The translations under genes and the position numbers were made by a program. Positions 8,468 to 17,924 of a DNA stretch of 64,000 bases are shown one piece after another; position 1 is the stretch's first letter, and every line of letters starts with the position of its first letter. The notes below the pieces were generated by a model. It worked only from the letters and a program-made list of their open reading frames with translations. It had not been told where the DNA came from and made no database searches. Origin of the DNA: RPQJ01 sp963706535 (GTDB lineage: Bacteria; Pseudomonadota; Gammaproteobacteria; Steroidobacterales; Steroidobacteraceae); assembly GCA_963706535.1 (NCBI GenBank), contig CAVPMU010000002.1:372001-436000 (forward strand), in the 5' to 3' direction.

Positions 8468-10150
8468 TCAGGGCGTCGCACTGCGGCGACGCCCGGCGCG
8501 CGCAAGGTCGCGGACCGCCTTGAATTCCGACCCCTCCTGCCACTCCGGCCAGTCCCTGGAGTTGGCGAGCCGGCGGCTCATCTCGTGCACGAGCGCCACG
8601 TCCTGCACGGCACCGCGCAGGTCCCAGTCCGCGCGCCAGGCATCGCACGGCTGGTGGTAACAGTTGGCGGTGAATTCGGACACCCAGCGATCACCGGCCT
8701 CGCGCCCGCCCTGCACGAGGTCCGCGCCGCCGCCGATCGCCATCAGCAGCAGCGCCGGCACGCCGCGCCGAGCGAGCGAAAAGTGATCGGCGCGGAACGC
8801 GAGCCCGCGCTCCGGCTTCGCGTCCGGCGTGACCGTGCGGCCCTGTGCGGCCGCGGCCCGCTCGAGGTACGCGTCGAGTTGATTCTGTCCCGCGCCGACC
8901 AGCACGACGTCACGTGCCGGTCCGGCCGTCTGCAGCACGTCGAGGGTGAAGTTCGCGACGGTGTCTTCCAGCGGAAAGAGCGGATGCACCGCGTAATACT
9001 CCGAGCCGAGCAGTCCGCGCTCCTCCGCCGTCCACGCGGCGAACACCAGCGAGCGTTGCGGGCGGGGTCCACTGGCGAACACCCTCGCCAGCTCGATCAC
9101 GCCGGCGACCCCGAGCGCGTCGTCCGCGGCACCGCGGCGGATCCGGTCGCCCGTCGCGTCCGGCGCGCCGATCCCGTACGCATCCCAGTGGGCGGCGATC
9201 ATGATGGTCTCACCGGGTCGGCGGCGACCGGGCAGCACCCCGATGACGTTGCGGCTCTCGATGCGTGAATGCTCGACCTTGTAATCGGCGGAGAAAGTCG
9301 CGTTCCTGAGCGTGACGGGCTGGAACGCCATGCTGCGCGCCTGGCCCTTCAGGGCCTCGAAGTCGAGGCCGGCCTCGGCGAACAGCCGCAAGGCGGTGTC
9401 GCGATGCAGCCACGCCTGCAACAGCAGCTTGTCCCGGGCCGGATCGGCGCGGACGATGTCGAAGCCCTCGCCGTTCGGTGCGATGCAGGTATTCCAGCCG
9501 TAACCTGCGCCCTCGGTCTCGTGCACGATGAGTGCGCCCACGGCACCGCGCCTCGCGGCTTCCTCGTACTTGTACGTCCAGCGCGCGTAATAGGTCGCGG
9601 CGCGGCCGCCGAACCTGCCGTCGACGAACTCGCCGGGCCGTGACTCGAAGTCGGGATCGTTGATGAGGAACACGGCGATCTTGCCGCGCAGGTCGACGCC
9701 CTTGTAGTCGTCCCAGCCGCGTTCGGGCGCGGCGACGCCGTAGCCCACGAAGACCAGCGGGGCGTCGCGCACCACCACGCGATCGACCGGCCGCAAGGTG
9801 AGCGCCGCGATGTCCGTATCCTGCACCAGCGGGATTCGCCCGCCGCCGATCGTCACGGACATCAGCTCGCCTCCTGGAACCTGCGTGCGCACGAGCGGCA
9901 CCGCCTGCGTCCAGCCGCCGGCATCGCCACCGGGTTGCAGCCCTGCGGCACGGAACTGCGTGACGAGGTAGTCGACGGTCTTCGCCTCACCTGCCGTGCC
10001 CGGCGCGCGCCCCTCGAACGCGTCTGACGCGAGTACCTGCGTGATGCCCGAGAGGCGCTCCATGCCGATCGAATCGTCGGGCGCTCCGGCGTCGGCCGCG
10101 ACGGCCATGATCAGTGCCGCGCACGCGGCCAAGCGGATTGCAGTCGTCAT
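8468..10150 (-). CDS. Secreted M28-family zinc peptidase
   Basis: This is a 560-residue exported metallopeptidase. The ATG at 10150 is chosen because it begins a clear signal peptide (TAIRLAACAALIMAVAADAG); the longer frame adds 15 non-signal residues. The region around residues 120-260 (VFVGYGVAAPERGWDDYKG, GKIAVFLINDPD) looks like a PA domain inserted before the catalytic part. Zinc-site motifs of M28 follow: AAHWDAYG, the RGAADDALG aspartates, WTAEERGLLGSEYY with the catalytic glutamate, and RADHFSLARRGVPAL. M28 members are aminopeptidases or carboxypeptidases acting in the periplasm or outside the cell; the substrate is not predictable. Confidence 0.88.
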   Translation of the reverse strand: MTTAIRLAACAALIMAVAADAGAPDDSIGMERLSGITQVLASDAFEGRAPGTAGEAKTVDYLVTQFRAAGLQPGGDAGGWTQAVPLVRTQVPGGELMSVTIGGGRIPLVQDTDIAALTLRPVDRVVVRDAPLVFVGYGVAAPERGWDDYKGVDLRGKIAVFLINDPDFESRPGEFVDGRFGGRAATYYARWTYKYEEAARRGAVGALIVHETEGAGYGWNTCIAPNGEGFDIVRADPARDKLLLQAWLHRDTALRLFAEAGLDFEALKGQARSMAFQPVTLRNATFSADYKVEHSRIESRNVIGVLPGRRRPGETIMIAAHWDAYGIGAPDATGDRIRRGAADDALGVAGVIELARVFASGPRPQRSLVFAAWTAEERGLLGSEYYAVHPLFPLEDTVANFTLDVLQTAGPARDVVLVGAGQNQLDAYLERAAAAQGRTVTPDAKPERGLAFRADHFSLARRGVPALLLMAIGGGADLVQGGREAGDRWVSEFTANCYHQPCDAWRADWDLRGAVQDVALVHEMSRRLANSRDWPEWQEGSEFKAVRDLARAGRRRSATP

Positions 10151-10163
10151 GGGGCGGTCTCCG

Positions 10164-11624
10164 TCAGTGAACTTCGTAAACGCCAAGGTCCGCACGCCGC
10201 AGCAGCCTGCGGTAGCGGATCGTGCTGTGCGGCCAGTTGTTGGTGATGGTGCCGTCGGCCAGCTTGTACCAGCTGGCCTTGTCCGCCGCCCAGACGGACC
10301 GGGCGAGATCGCGCTGCAGCGCGCGGTTGTACTCGTCCATGATCTCGCGCCTGACGTCGAGGCGATTGGCCCCGCGTTCGCCGAGCCGTTGCAGAGCGTC
10401 GATGACGTAGCCGACCTGCGCCTCGATCATCACCAGGATGCTGTTGTGCCCGAGGTTGGTGTTGGGCCCGTAGAGCATGAAGAAATTCGGGAAACCGGAC
10501 ACGGCGACGCCGAGGTAGGCGTGCGCGCCCCGGTGCCACTCGTCGGCGAGCGTGCGTCCACCGAGCCCCGTGACCCGCATGGGGGCGAGGAACTCGGTGG
10601 CCTTGAAGCCGGTGGCGTAGACGATCACGTCCGCCTCGTGCAGCTCGCCGTCTCGCGTCCGCACGCCGCCCGCCTCGATGCGATCGACCGGCTCGGTCAC
10701 CAGCCTGACGTTGCGGCGACCGAGGGCGGGGTAGTAGTCGTCGTTGAGCAGCACGCGCTTCGCGCCGATCGGGTAGTCGGGCACGAGTTGCGCGCGCAGC
10801 GCCGGGTCGCGCACCTGCCGGCGCAGGTGCAGCAGCGAATACTGCCGCGCGGCCCACTGCACCGGGCGCACCTGCTTCATCAGCGGCGTCAGCTGCAGCT
10901 CGCCGAAGAACAGCCACTGGAACTGGTGCCGCAGCTGCGCGAGCCACGGCCAGCGCTGCATCATCCGGTGCAGGCGCGGGGAATACAGCCGGTCCTCGCG
11001 TGGCAGCAGCCAGTTGGCCGTGCGCTGGAAGATCGTCAGCCGCGCGACCTGCGGTGCGATCTGCGGCACGAACTGCACGGCGCTCGCGGCATTGCCGATC
11101 ACCGCGACCCGCTTGCCGGTCAGGTCGGCGGCGTGGTCCCATCGCGCGGAGTGGAACTGCACGCCGCCGAAGACCTCGCGGCCCGGGATCGCCGGCATGG
11201 CCGGGCGATGCAGTTGTCCCACGGCCGTGACGACGAACTGCGCGTCGATGACGGAACCGTCGGCGCAGGTGAGCACCCAGCGATTGCGCGTCTCGTCGAA
11301 GCCGAGCGCCGTCACCTCGGTGCGCAAGCGCAGGTGCGGCATCAGCCCGGCGTTGATGGCGCATTCCGCGGTGTACGCGAGCAGCTCGGGCTGCCAGGCG
11401 AAGCGCCGGCTCCAGTCCGTCTTCCGGGCGAACGAGAAACTGTAGAGGAAGGAGGGTGCGTCGCAGGAGGCACCCGGATAGGTGTTGTCGCGCCAGGTGC
11501 CGCCCAGGGTCGCTGCCTGCTCCAGGATCACGAAGTCGTCGATGCCGGCGGCCCGGAGCTTCATCCCCATGCAGATGCCGGCGTGGCCGGCGCCGATGAT
11601 CGCGATGCGTACGGACTCGGTCAT
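10164..11624 (-). CDS. Flavin monooxygenase, Baeyer-Villiger/FMO type
   Basis: This 486-residue FAD/NADPH enzyme begins with the Rossmann motif IGAGHAGICMG. It has GGTWRDNTYPGASCD, a Baeyer-Villiger-like fingerprint FGGVQFHSARWDH (the last position is D rather than the usual P), and a second dinucleotide site VAVIGNAASAVQ. VYATGFKATEF and MLYGPNTNLGHNS are also common in this class. Such enzymes insert oxygen into ketones or oxidise soft heteroatoms; the substrate is unknown. It is followed 13 bases upstream in the same direction by mtgA, with no evident functional link. Confidence 0.87.
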   Translation of the reverse strand: MTESVRIAIIGAGHAGICMGMKLRAAGIDDFVILEQAATLGGTWRDNTYPGASCDAPSFLYSFSFARKTDWSRRFAWQPELLAYTAECAINAGLMPHLRLRTEVTALGFDETRNRWVLTCADGSVIDAQFVVTAVGQLHRPAMPAIPGREVFGGVQFHSARWDHAADLTGKRVAVIGNAASAVQFVPQIAPQVARLTIFQRTANWLLPREDRLYSPRLHRMMQRWPWLAQLRHQFQWLFFGELQLTPLMKQVRPVQWAARQYSLLHLRRQVRDPALRAQLVPDYPIGAKRVLLNDDYYPALGRRNVRLVTEPVDRIEAGGVRTRDGELHEADVIVYATGFKATEFLAPMRVTGLGGRTLADEWHRGAHAYLGVAVSGFPNFFMLYGPNTNLGHNSILVMIEAQVGYVIDALQRLGERGANRLDVRREIMDEYNRALQRDLARSVWAADKASWYKLADGTITNNWPHSTIRYRRLLRRADLGVYEVH

Positions 11625-11636
11625 GGATGCCCGCGG

Positions 11637-12359
11637 TCAGTCGAGGTTGGTGACGTAGGCGGTGCCGCCCAACGAGGCCATCTGTCGCTGGATCCAGTCC
11701 TGCCGACGCCTGACGTATTTCGACGGCGCGTCGGCCCGGAAGCGCCTTGGCGCAGGCAGTACGGCCGCAAGCAGGGCGGCCTCGGCACGCGTCAGGCGCG
11801 CGGCATCCTTGCGGAAGTACCTGCGGCTCGCTGCCTGCACGCCCCAGGTGCCATGGCCGAACTCGGCGACGTTCAGGTAGACCTCGAGGATGCGCTGCTT
11901 GGGCCAGGCGAACTCGATGAGCACGGTGATGCCGACCTCGAGCCCCTTGCGGAACCAGCTCTGGCCGGGCCACAGGAAGAGATTCTTGGCCACCTGCTGC
12001 GTGATGGTGCTCGCGCCGCGCACCCGCCGCCCGCGCTCGCGATCCTCGAGCGCCTTGTCGATCTGCTTGAAGTCGAAGCCGCGATGCACGGGAAACGTCT
12101 GGTCCTCGGCCGCGACGACGGCCAGCGCCGCGTTCTTCGAGATCTGCTCCCAGTCCCGCCACTCGCGACCGTACCGGTAGCCCGGCGTGCGCGCGAAGAG
12201 CTCCGCGACGCGACTCTGCAGGATGAAGGCCGTGGTCGGTGGATCGACCCAGCGCAATGCCACCACGGCCGCAACCGTGACCGCCGCCCACGCGGCAACC
12301 AGGAGCGCGACGCCGCGCAGGAGTCGTGCGACGACGCCCCTGCGCCGCGTCTTGGCCAT
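11637..12359 (-). CDS. mtgA: Monofunctional peptidoglycan glycosyltransferase MtgA
   Basis: This 240-residue GT51 protein has one N-terminal membrane helix (LLRGVALLVAAWAAVTVAAVVAL) and polymerises lipid II into glycan strands at the periplasmic face. GT51 motifs are in order: AAEDQTFPVHRGFD with the catalytic glutamate, RGASTITQQVAKNLFLW, RKGLEVGITVLIEFAWPKQRILEVYLN and AEFGHGTWGVQAASRRYF. No transpeptidase domain follows, which separates it from class A PBPs. The length matches MtgA. Confidence 0.95.
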   Translation of the reverse strand: MAKTRRRGVVARLLRGVALLVAAWAAVTVAAVVALRWVDPPTTAFILQSRVAELFARTPGYRYGREWRDWEQISKNAALAVVAAEDQTFPVHRGFDFKQIDKALEDRERGRRVRGASTITQQVAKNLFLWPGQSWFRKGLEVGITVLIEFAWPKQRILEVYLNVAEFGHGTWGVQAASRRYFRKDAARLTRAEAALLAAVLPAPRRFRADAPSKYVRRRQDWIQRQMASLGGTAYVTNLD

Positions 12360-12374
12360 GGCCTCGGGGAGCGC

Positions 12375-12869
12375 TCAGGCGGCGGGCGTGATCCGCTTCG
12401 CGCTCGTGACCTCGATCGGCGTCACCGGCACGTCCTGGTGGCCCGCCTTGTTGCCGGTCTTCACGGCGGCGATCTTGTCCACCACGTCCATGCCCTCGGT
12501 CACGCAGCCGAACACGGCGTAGCCCGCGCCGCCGCGGCCCGGGTCGAGGAACGCGTTGTCGACGAGGTTGACGAAGAACTGCGAGGTGGCGCTGTGCGGG
12601 TCGTTGGTGCGCGCCATCGAGAGCGTGCCACGGCGATTCTTGAGCCCGTTCGTGGCCTCGTTGCGGATCGGCGCGCGCGTCGGCTTCTGCCGCATGTCGG
12701 CGGTGAGGCCGCCGCCCTGGATCACGAAGCCGGGGATGACACGGTGGAATACGGTGCCGTCGAAGTGCCCGGCGTCCACGTAGTCGAGGAAATTCTGCGC
12801 GCTGAGCGGCGCTTCCTTCTCGAACAGTTCGACGGTGAAGCTGCCGAGCGAGGTCTCGAATCGAATCAT
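12375..12869 (-). CDS. Cyclophilin-type peptidyl-prolyl isomerase
   Basis: This 164-residue cytoplasmic cyclophilin catalyses cis-trans isomerisation of Xaa-Pro bonds. There is no signal peptide, which makes it more like PpiB than PpiA. Active-site motifs FHRVIPGFVIQGG, GTLSMART and SQFFVNLVDN are present, and the FDGTVFHR segment is typical. The ATG at 12869 (MIRFETSLGSFTVELF) is chosen because 75 further in-frame residues upstream look like antisense sequence, not protein. It is 15 bases upstream of mtgA in the same direction. Confidence 0.93.
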   Translation of the reverse strand: MIRFETSLGSFTVELFEKEAPLSAQNFLDYVDAGHFDGTVFHRVIPGFVIQGGGLTADMRQKPTRAPIRNEATNGLKNRRGTLSMARTNDPHSATSQFFVNLVDNAFLDPGRGGAGYAVFGCVTEGMDVVDKIAAVKTGNKAGHQDVPVTPIEVTSAKRITPAA

Positions 12870-12933
12870 GGCGGGAGTCCGTTGGGTGGCGGGAAGGGAG
12901 GGGGCGGAATAGTGAACGGGCGCGCGTCCGATG

Positions 12934-13800
12934 TCACGCCTCGGAGGCCGTCCCGGCCGGGCGCCAGCCTTCTGTGCAGCGCTCGCGGCCGGCGAGGTCG
13001 CGATGGGTCGCGATCCGTGCGAAACCTGCCGCCGCGAACAGCTCGCGCACGGCCGGGCCCTGCGTGTCGCCGTGCTCGACCACGAGCCAGCCACCGGCCT
13101 TGAGGTGGCCCGGTGCGCCCGACACGACCACGCGCAGGGCTTCGAGGCCCGATGGACCCGCGAACAACGCGTCGTGTGGCTCGTAACGCCGTACGGCAGG
13201 CTCGACGCGTGGATCGTCGTCGGCGATGTAGGGCGGGTTGCTGGCGATCAGGTCGAAGGATTGCCCGCGCACCGGCTCGTACCACGAGCCAGCGAGGAGC
13301 CGTGCATTGGCGAGGCCCAGCCTCGCGGCGTTTGCGCGTGCGACCTCGATGGCCGCGGGCGAGACGTCCGTGCCGATGACGCGGCTGGCGGGTCGCTCGC
13401 TCGCGATGGCGAGAGCGAGCGCGCCGCTGCCGGCCGCGAGGTCGAGGACCGCGCTGTCGAACTCCGGCGACAGGTGCACTAGCGAGCGCTCGACGACGAG
13501 TTCCGTCTCCGGACGCGGCACCAGCACGGCTGGCCCGACCTCGAGCGGTAGCGACCAGAACTCCTTCTCGCCGAGGATGTAGGCGATCGGCTCGCCATGG
13601 GCGCGCCGCGTGACGCCGGCCTCGTAGCGGTCCGTGGCCTCGCAATCGAGTACCTGCTCCTCGGGATGCGCGATCAGGTACGAGCGGGACCTGCCGATCG
13701 CGGCCTCGAGCAGGATCTCCGCCTCGTGCCGCGGATCGTCGGCGACGCGTGCGAGTCGCGCCACGCCCTCGTCGATCAACTGGCGAATCTCGGTGGCCAT
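12934..13800 (-). CDS. prmC: Release-factor glutamine methyltransferase PrmC
   Basis: This enzyme methylates the glutamine of the GGQ motif in release factors RF1 and RF2, using S-adenosylmethionine. The 288-residue protein has an N-terminal helical domain, the PIAYILGEKEFW motif, the PRPETELVVE region, the SAM loop VLDLAAGSGALALA and the catalytic NPPYIADDD. It lies 19 bases downstream of prfA, which encodes its substrate. This linkage is conserved in many gammaproteobacteria. Confidence 0.95.
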   Translation of the reverse strand: MATEIRQLIDEGVARLARVADDPRHEAEILLEAAIGRSRSYLIAHPEEQVLDCEATDRYEAGVTRRAHGEPIAYILGEKEFWSLPLEVGPAVLVPRPETELVVERSLVHLSPEFDSAVLDLAAGSGALALAIASERPASRVIGTDVSPAAIEVARANAARLGLANARLLAGSWYEPVRGQSFDLIASNPPYIADDDPRVEPAVRRYEPHDALFAGPSGLEALRVVVSGAPGHLKAGGWLVVEHGDTQGPAVRELFAAAGFARIATHRDLAGRERCTEGWRPAGTASEA

Positions 13801-13819
13801 GGCCGCGTCCTGCCCGCGC

Positions 13820-14899
13820 TCACTCCAGGCTCGCGAGCTGCTCGGCCTGCCACTCCTGCTGCAGCGGCCGGATCACCTCGTCGAGCCCGCCCTCCATGAC
13901 GGCGGCGAGCTGGTAGAGCGTGAGGTTGATGCGATGGTCCGTGACGCGGGCCTGCGGGTAGTTGTAGGTGCGGATGCGCTCCGAGCGGTCGCCGCTGCCC
14001 ACCTGCAGCTTGCGCTCCTGCGCCTGCTGCGCCGTCTGCTTCCGTTGCTCCGTCTCGAGCAGCCTGGAGCGCAGCAGCGACATCGCGCGCGAGCGGTTCT
14101 TGTGCTGCGAGCGCTCGTCCTGGCACTCGACGACGATGCCGGTCGGCACGTGCGTGATGCGGATCGCCGAGTCGGTCTTGTTGACGTGCTGGCCGCCGGC
14201 GCCGGACGCGCGATAGGTGTCGATGCGCAGGTCGGCGGGATTGAGCGCGATCTCGTCGATCTCCTCGAGCTCGGGGAGGATGGCGACCGTGCAGGCGGAG
14301 GTGTGGATGCGCCCCTGCGCCTCGGTGGCCGGGACCCGCTGCACCCGGTGCGTGCCCGACTCGAACTTGAGCCGCGAGTAGGCGCCGCGTCCCGCCACGC
14401 GGCTGATGATCTCGCGATAGCCGCCGTGCTCGCCGGGGCTCTCGCTCAGCACCTCGACCTTCCAGCCCTGGCGTTCGGCGAAGCGCGCGTACATGCGGAA
14501 CAGGTCGCCGGCGAAGATCGCCGCCTCGTCGCCGCCGGTGCCGGCGCGGATCTCGAGGAAGATGTTGCTGTCGTCGCGCGGGTCTTTCGGAATCAGCAGC
14601 CTCGTGAGTTCGAGATCCTCGGCGCCGAGCCTGGCGTCGAGGTCGCGCAGTTCGTCTTCGGCGAGGCCGCGCATCTCGGCATCGGCGCCCTCGGCCATCT
14701 CGGCCGCCATGGCCCGCTCGGCCTCGAGGCGCCGGAACTCCGCAAAACGCGCCGCAACCGGCTCGAGTCGCGCGTACTCCATGGACAGTTCGCGGAAGCG
14801 GCTCGGCTTGCCAATTACTTCCGGTTCGGCGAGAAGGGCGCCGACTTCCTCGAAACGCTCGGCCGTCCGCTCGAGCCGGCGACGGATGGAGTCCTTCAT
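13820..14899 (-). CDS. prfA: Peptide chain release factor 1
   Basis: RF1 reads UAA and UAG and triggers peptide release. The 359-residue length matches the family. The GGQ loop is in ASGAGGQHVNKTDSA, and domain 3 contains GTHRVQRVPATEAQGR. The ATG at 14899 overlaps the hemA TGA by one base, and the in-frame reading upstream of it is only a shadow of hemA. It belongs to the hemA-prfA-prmC operon. Confidence 0.97.
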   Translation of the reverse strand: MKDSIRRRLERTAERFEEVGALLAEPEVIGKPSRFRELSMEYARLEPVAARFAEFRRLEAERAMAAEMAEGADAEMRGLAEDELRDLDARLGAEDLELTRLLIPKDPRDDSNIFLEIRAGTGGDEAAIFAGDLFRMYARFAERQGWKVEVLSESPGEHGGYREIISRVAGRGAYSRLKFESGTHRVQRVPATEAQGRIHTSACTVAILPELEEIDEIALNPADLRIDTYRASGAGGQHVNKTDSAIRITHVPTGIVVECQDERSQHKNRSRAMSLLRSRLLETEQRKQTAQQAQERKLQVGSGDRSERIRTYNYPQARVTDHRINLTLYQLAAVMEGGLDEVIRPLQQEWQAEQLASLE

Positions 14900-16149
14900 C
14901 AGTCGTGGTCGAGCCGATAGATCTCGGCGATGGTCTCGATGATCTCCGCGTCGCCGCTCTCGGCCGCATCGCGCAGGCGCTGGCTCGGGGCGTGGATCAG
15001 CCGGTTGGTGAGCGTCGTCGACATGAACTCGAGCACCTCCTCGGTGCTGCGGCCGTGCGCGAGCATGCGGCGTGCCTGCTCGAGGGTGTGCTGGCGGGCG
15101 TGCTCGGCTTCCTCGCGCAGGCGTCGGATGGTCGGCGCCGCGCCGCGCGTGCGCAACTGCAGCTCGAAGCGGTCGACCTCGGAGGCGATCAGCTGGTCGG
15201 CCTCGCGCGCCGCCTGGCGGCGGTTCTCCATGTTCTCGTTCACCACCGACTGCAGGTCGTCGATCGTGAAGAGATAAACGTCCTCGAGTCCGGCGACCTC
15301 GGTCTCGATGTCGCGCGGCACCGCGATGTCCACCATGAAGATCGGGCGGCGCTTGCGGGCGCGCAGCGCCTGCTCGGTCATCTCGCGCGTGATGATGGCG
15401 TTGGGGCTCGCGGTGGAGGCCACGAGGATGTCGGCCTCGCGCAGGTGGGCCGGGATTTCCTCGAGCCCGATCGCGAATCCCTGGAACTCGGCCGCGAGTT
15501 CGCGGGCGCGGTCGATGCTGCGGTTGGCGACGATCATTCGCCGCAGCCCGTCGGCATGCAGGTGGCGCGCGGCGAGCGCGATGGTCTCGCCGGCGCCCAC
15601 CAGCAGTGCGGTGCGGTTCTCGAAGCTCGCGAACACCGTCTTCGCCATGGCGACCGCGGCCGAGGCGACCGACACGGCGTTCGCCCCGATCTGCGTCTCG
15701 GTGCGCACGCGCTTGGCGACCGAGAAGGTCGCCTGGAACAGTCGATTCAGCGTCGGCCCGGTGGTGCCGGCCTCCTGCGCCGTGCGGTAGGCGTCCTTCA
15801 GTTGCCCGAGGATCTGCGGCTCGCCGAGAACCATGGAATCGAGGCCCGAGGCGACCGAGAACGCGTGCGCCACGGCCCGCATGTCGGACATCTGGTACAG
15901 GCAGTGGTCGATGCTGGCGCCGAGCTGGTGGTACTGCTCGAGCCACTTGCCGAGCTCCGTGCCGCCGTTTTCGGTGACGCAGTAGAGCTCGGTGCGATTG
16001 CAGGTCGAGACGATCACGGACTCGCGGACGTTGGGCCGGCTCGCGAGGTCACGCAGCGCGTCGGGCATGCGCGCCGGCTCGAAAACCACGCGCTCGCGCA
16101 CCTCCACGGGTGCGGTGCGATGATTGATGCCGACGACGACGATGGACAT
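14899..16149 (-). CDS. hemA: Glutamyl-tRNA reductase
   Basis: HemA reduces glutamyl-tRNA(Glu) to glutamate-1-semialdehyde, the first step of C5 heme synthesis. The 416-residue protein has the catalytic Cys50 in VSTCNRTELY, the SGLDSMVLGEPQILGQ substrate segment, the NADPH loop LLVGAGETIALAA and a C-terminal dimerisation domain. The ATG at 16149 (MSIVVVGINHRTAP) matches the family start; an upstream extension of 18 residues is discarded. It is divergent from the TPR lipoprotein gene. Confidence 0.96.
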   Translation of the reverse strand: MSIVVVGINHRTAPVEVRERVVFEPARMPDALRDLASRPNVRESVIVSTCNRTELYCVTENGGTELGKWLEQYHQLGASIDHCLYQMSDMRAVAHAFSVASGLDSMVLGEPQILGQLKDAYRTAQEAGTTGPTLNRLFQATFSVAKRVRTETQIGANAVSVASAAVAMAKTVFASFENRTALLVGAGETIALAARHLHADGLRRMIVANRSIDRARELAAEFQGFAIGLEEIPAHLREADILVASTASPNAIITREMTEQALRARKRRPIFMVDIAVPRDIETEVAGLEDVYLFTIDDLQSVVNENMENRRQAAREADQLIASEVDRFELQLRTRGAAPTIRRLREEAEHARQHTLEQARRMLAHGRSTEEVLEFMSTTLTNRLIHAPSQRLRDAAESGDAEIIETIAEIYRLDHD

Positions 16150-16238
16150 CCGGTACCCGGGCGGGGAAATCGCGAAATTCTGGTGGATGCCCGATGGCAA
16201 CACAAGCGCGCCTGGCCTTCCGCTATAGTTCGCGGACC

Positions 16239-17924
16239 ATGCGGATAACCCTCATACACGCCCGGAGCCTGTTCGTGGCCGCGGCGCTGGCCGCGGTCGT
16301 GGCCTGCGGCGCGACACCGGCCGCCCGTGACGATGCGGCCCAGTCGCCCCCCGACCCGGACGCCCTGCAGGCGGACGGCGACGCGGCGCTGCAACGAGGC
16401 GAGTTGCCGGAGGCCGTGCGCGCCTATCGCCTCGCGGCCGGGGCCTCGAGCGACGAGGCCGTCGCCGAGCAGGCCACCCGGGTGGCGTTCGACCACTTCC
16501 AGCTGCGCGAGGCGTCGCTGGCGGCCGACCGCTGGCTGGCGTTGAATCCCACCAGCGAGGAGGCCCGCCGCCATGCCGGCGTGGCCGCGCTCGAGCTCCA
16601 TCGGCTGGACGTGGCCGAGGTGCATTTCGCGCAACTGCTGGAGACGGCCTACCTGAGCCCCGCGGCCGGCTTCCTCGCGCTGTTGCCGATCCTGGCCGAC
16701 CGGGGCTCTGCGCTGGACGTCACCGAGCTGTTCCGCCGGCTGGCGGCGCGCCATCCGCAGGTGGCCGAGGGCCAGTACGCACTCGGCAACGCGGCGCTGC
16801 GCTCGGAGAACTACGCCCTCGCGCTCGCCAGCGCGCGGCGTGCCACCGAGATCGCTCCATACTGGATCCCGGCGAAGTTCCTGCTCGCGCGCACCCTGGT
16901 CGCGAGTGGCATGGACGAGGAAGGCCTCGCCACCGCCCGCGACCTCGTGACCGCGCCCGAAGCCGACGTGGCAGCCCACCTCGAGTATGCGCTGCTGCTC
17001 GCGAGCACCGGTCGCGACGAGGAGGCGCGGGCCATGCTGACTCCATACGCGGCGGGCACGACCGTGATTCCCGGCGCGGTCCGCAGTCTCGGCGTGCTGG
17101 ACCTGCAGAGCGGCGACCTCGACGCGGCGAACACGCGTTTCGAGAACCTGCTCGCGACCGGCGCGCAGTCGTACGAAGCGCTGTACTACCTCGCGGTCGT
17201 CGCCGAGCGTCGCGAGGACTACGAGCGGGCGGCGCGCTATTACGCGCGGGTCACCGGCGGCGACTACGCGCTCGCCGCACAGCAGCGCGTCGCGAAGATC
17301 AAGGCCGACCAGTCCGGCATCGAGGCCGGGCTCGTGCACCTCGACGAGTTCGGTCGTGCGCAGCCGTCGCTGGGTCCGGACATCGTGGCCGCGCGCGCGG
17401 GACTCGTTGCCGCGCAGGGCGACGAGAAGCGGGCGCTCGAGATCCTCGGCGCCGGCCTGCAGCAGTATCCCGACTCGATGGACCTGCGCATGGCGCGCGT
17501 CTTCGCCTACGAGCGCGCCGGCCGACACGAGGCTGCCGTGCGCGATCTGCGGGAACTGCTGCGTGAGCGGCCGGGCGACGGCGTCGTGCAGAACGCGCTC
17601 GGCTACACGCTGGCCGACGCCGGCCGGCAACTCGACGAGGCGCATGCGTTGATCGCGAGCGCACTGGCGCAGACGCCCGACAGCGCCGCCGTGCTCGACA
17701 GCATGGGCTGGGTGCTGTTCCGCCAGGGCAAGCCAGCGGAGGCACTGCCGTTCCTGCTGCGCGCCAGTGAACTCGGCGACGACGCCGAACTGGACCTGCA
17801 CCTGGGCGAGGTGCAGTGGGCGCTCGGCGACCGGGCGGCCGCGCGCAAGACCTGGCAGTCGGGCCTGGAGCGGCGCCCGGACGCCCGCAAGCTCAAGGAG
17901 CGCCTCAAGCGGGCCGGTCCGTGA
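16239..17924 (+). CDS. TPR-repeat lipoprotein upstream of lolB
   Basis: This 561-residue protein begins with a lipoprotein signal (AALAAVVAC, lipid Cys about residue 23), so it is probably anchored in the outer or inner membrane. The rest is helical TPR-like repeats, with clear units such as AAHLEYALLLASTGRDEEA, YYLAVVAERREDYERAARYY and LDSMGWVLFRQGKPAEALPF. The ATG at 16239 is preferred over one 45 bases upstream because it begins the signal peptide. A TATAGT at 16224-16229 is a possible -10 site. Its last four bases overlap lolB (GTGA). A homologous TPR gene sits between hemA and lolB in Pseudomonas; its role is not well defined. Confidence 0.85.
   Translation: MRITLIHARSLFVAAALAAVVACGATPAARDDAAQSPPDPDALQADGDAALQRGELPEAVRAYRLAAGASSDEAVAEQATRVAFDHFQLREASLAADRWLALNPTSEEARRHAGVAALELHRLDVAEVHFAQLLETAYLSPAAGFLALLPILADRGSALDVTELFRRLAARHPQVAEGQYALGNAALRSENYALALASARRATEIAPYWIPAKFLLARTLVASGMDEEGLATARDLVTAPEADVAAHLEYALLLASTGRDEEARAMLTPYAAGTTVIPGAVRSLGVLDLQSGDLDAANTRFENLLATGAQSYEALYYLAVVAERREDYERAARYYARVTGGDYALAAQQRVAKIKADQSGIEAGLVHLDEFGRAQPSLGPDIVAARAGLVAAQGDEKRALEILGAGLQQYPDSMDLRMARVFAYERAGRHEAAVRDLRELLRERPGDGVVQNALGYTLADAGRQLDEAHALIASALAQTPDSAAVLDSMGWVLFRQGKPAEALPFLLRASELGDDAELDLHLGEVQWALGDRAAARKTWQSGLERRPDARKLKERLKRAGP

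Noticed and set aside
9996..13103. Very long plus-strand open frame of 1035 codons
   Set aside because: It runs antisense to five well-supported genes and has Arg/His/Ala-rich shadow composition from high GC.
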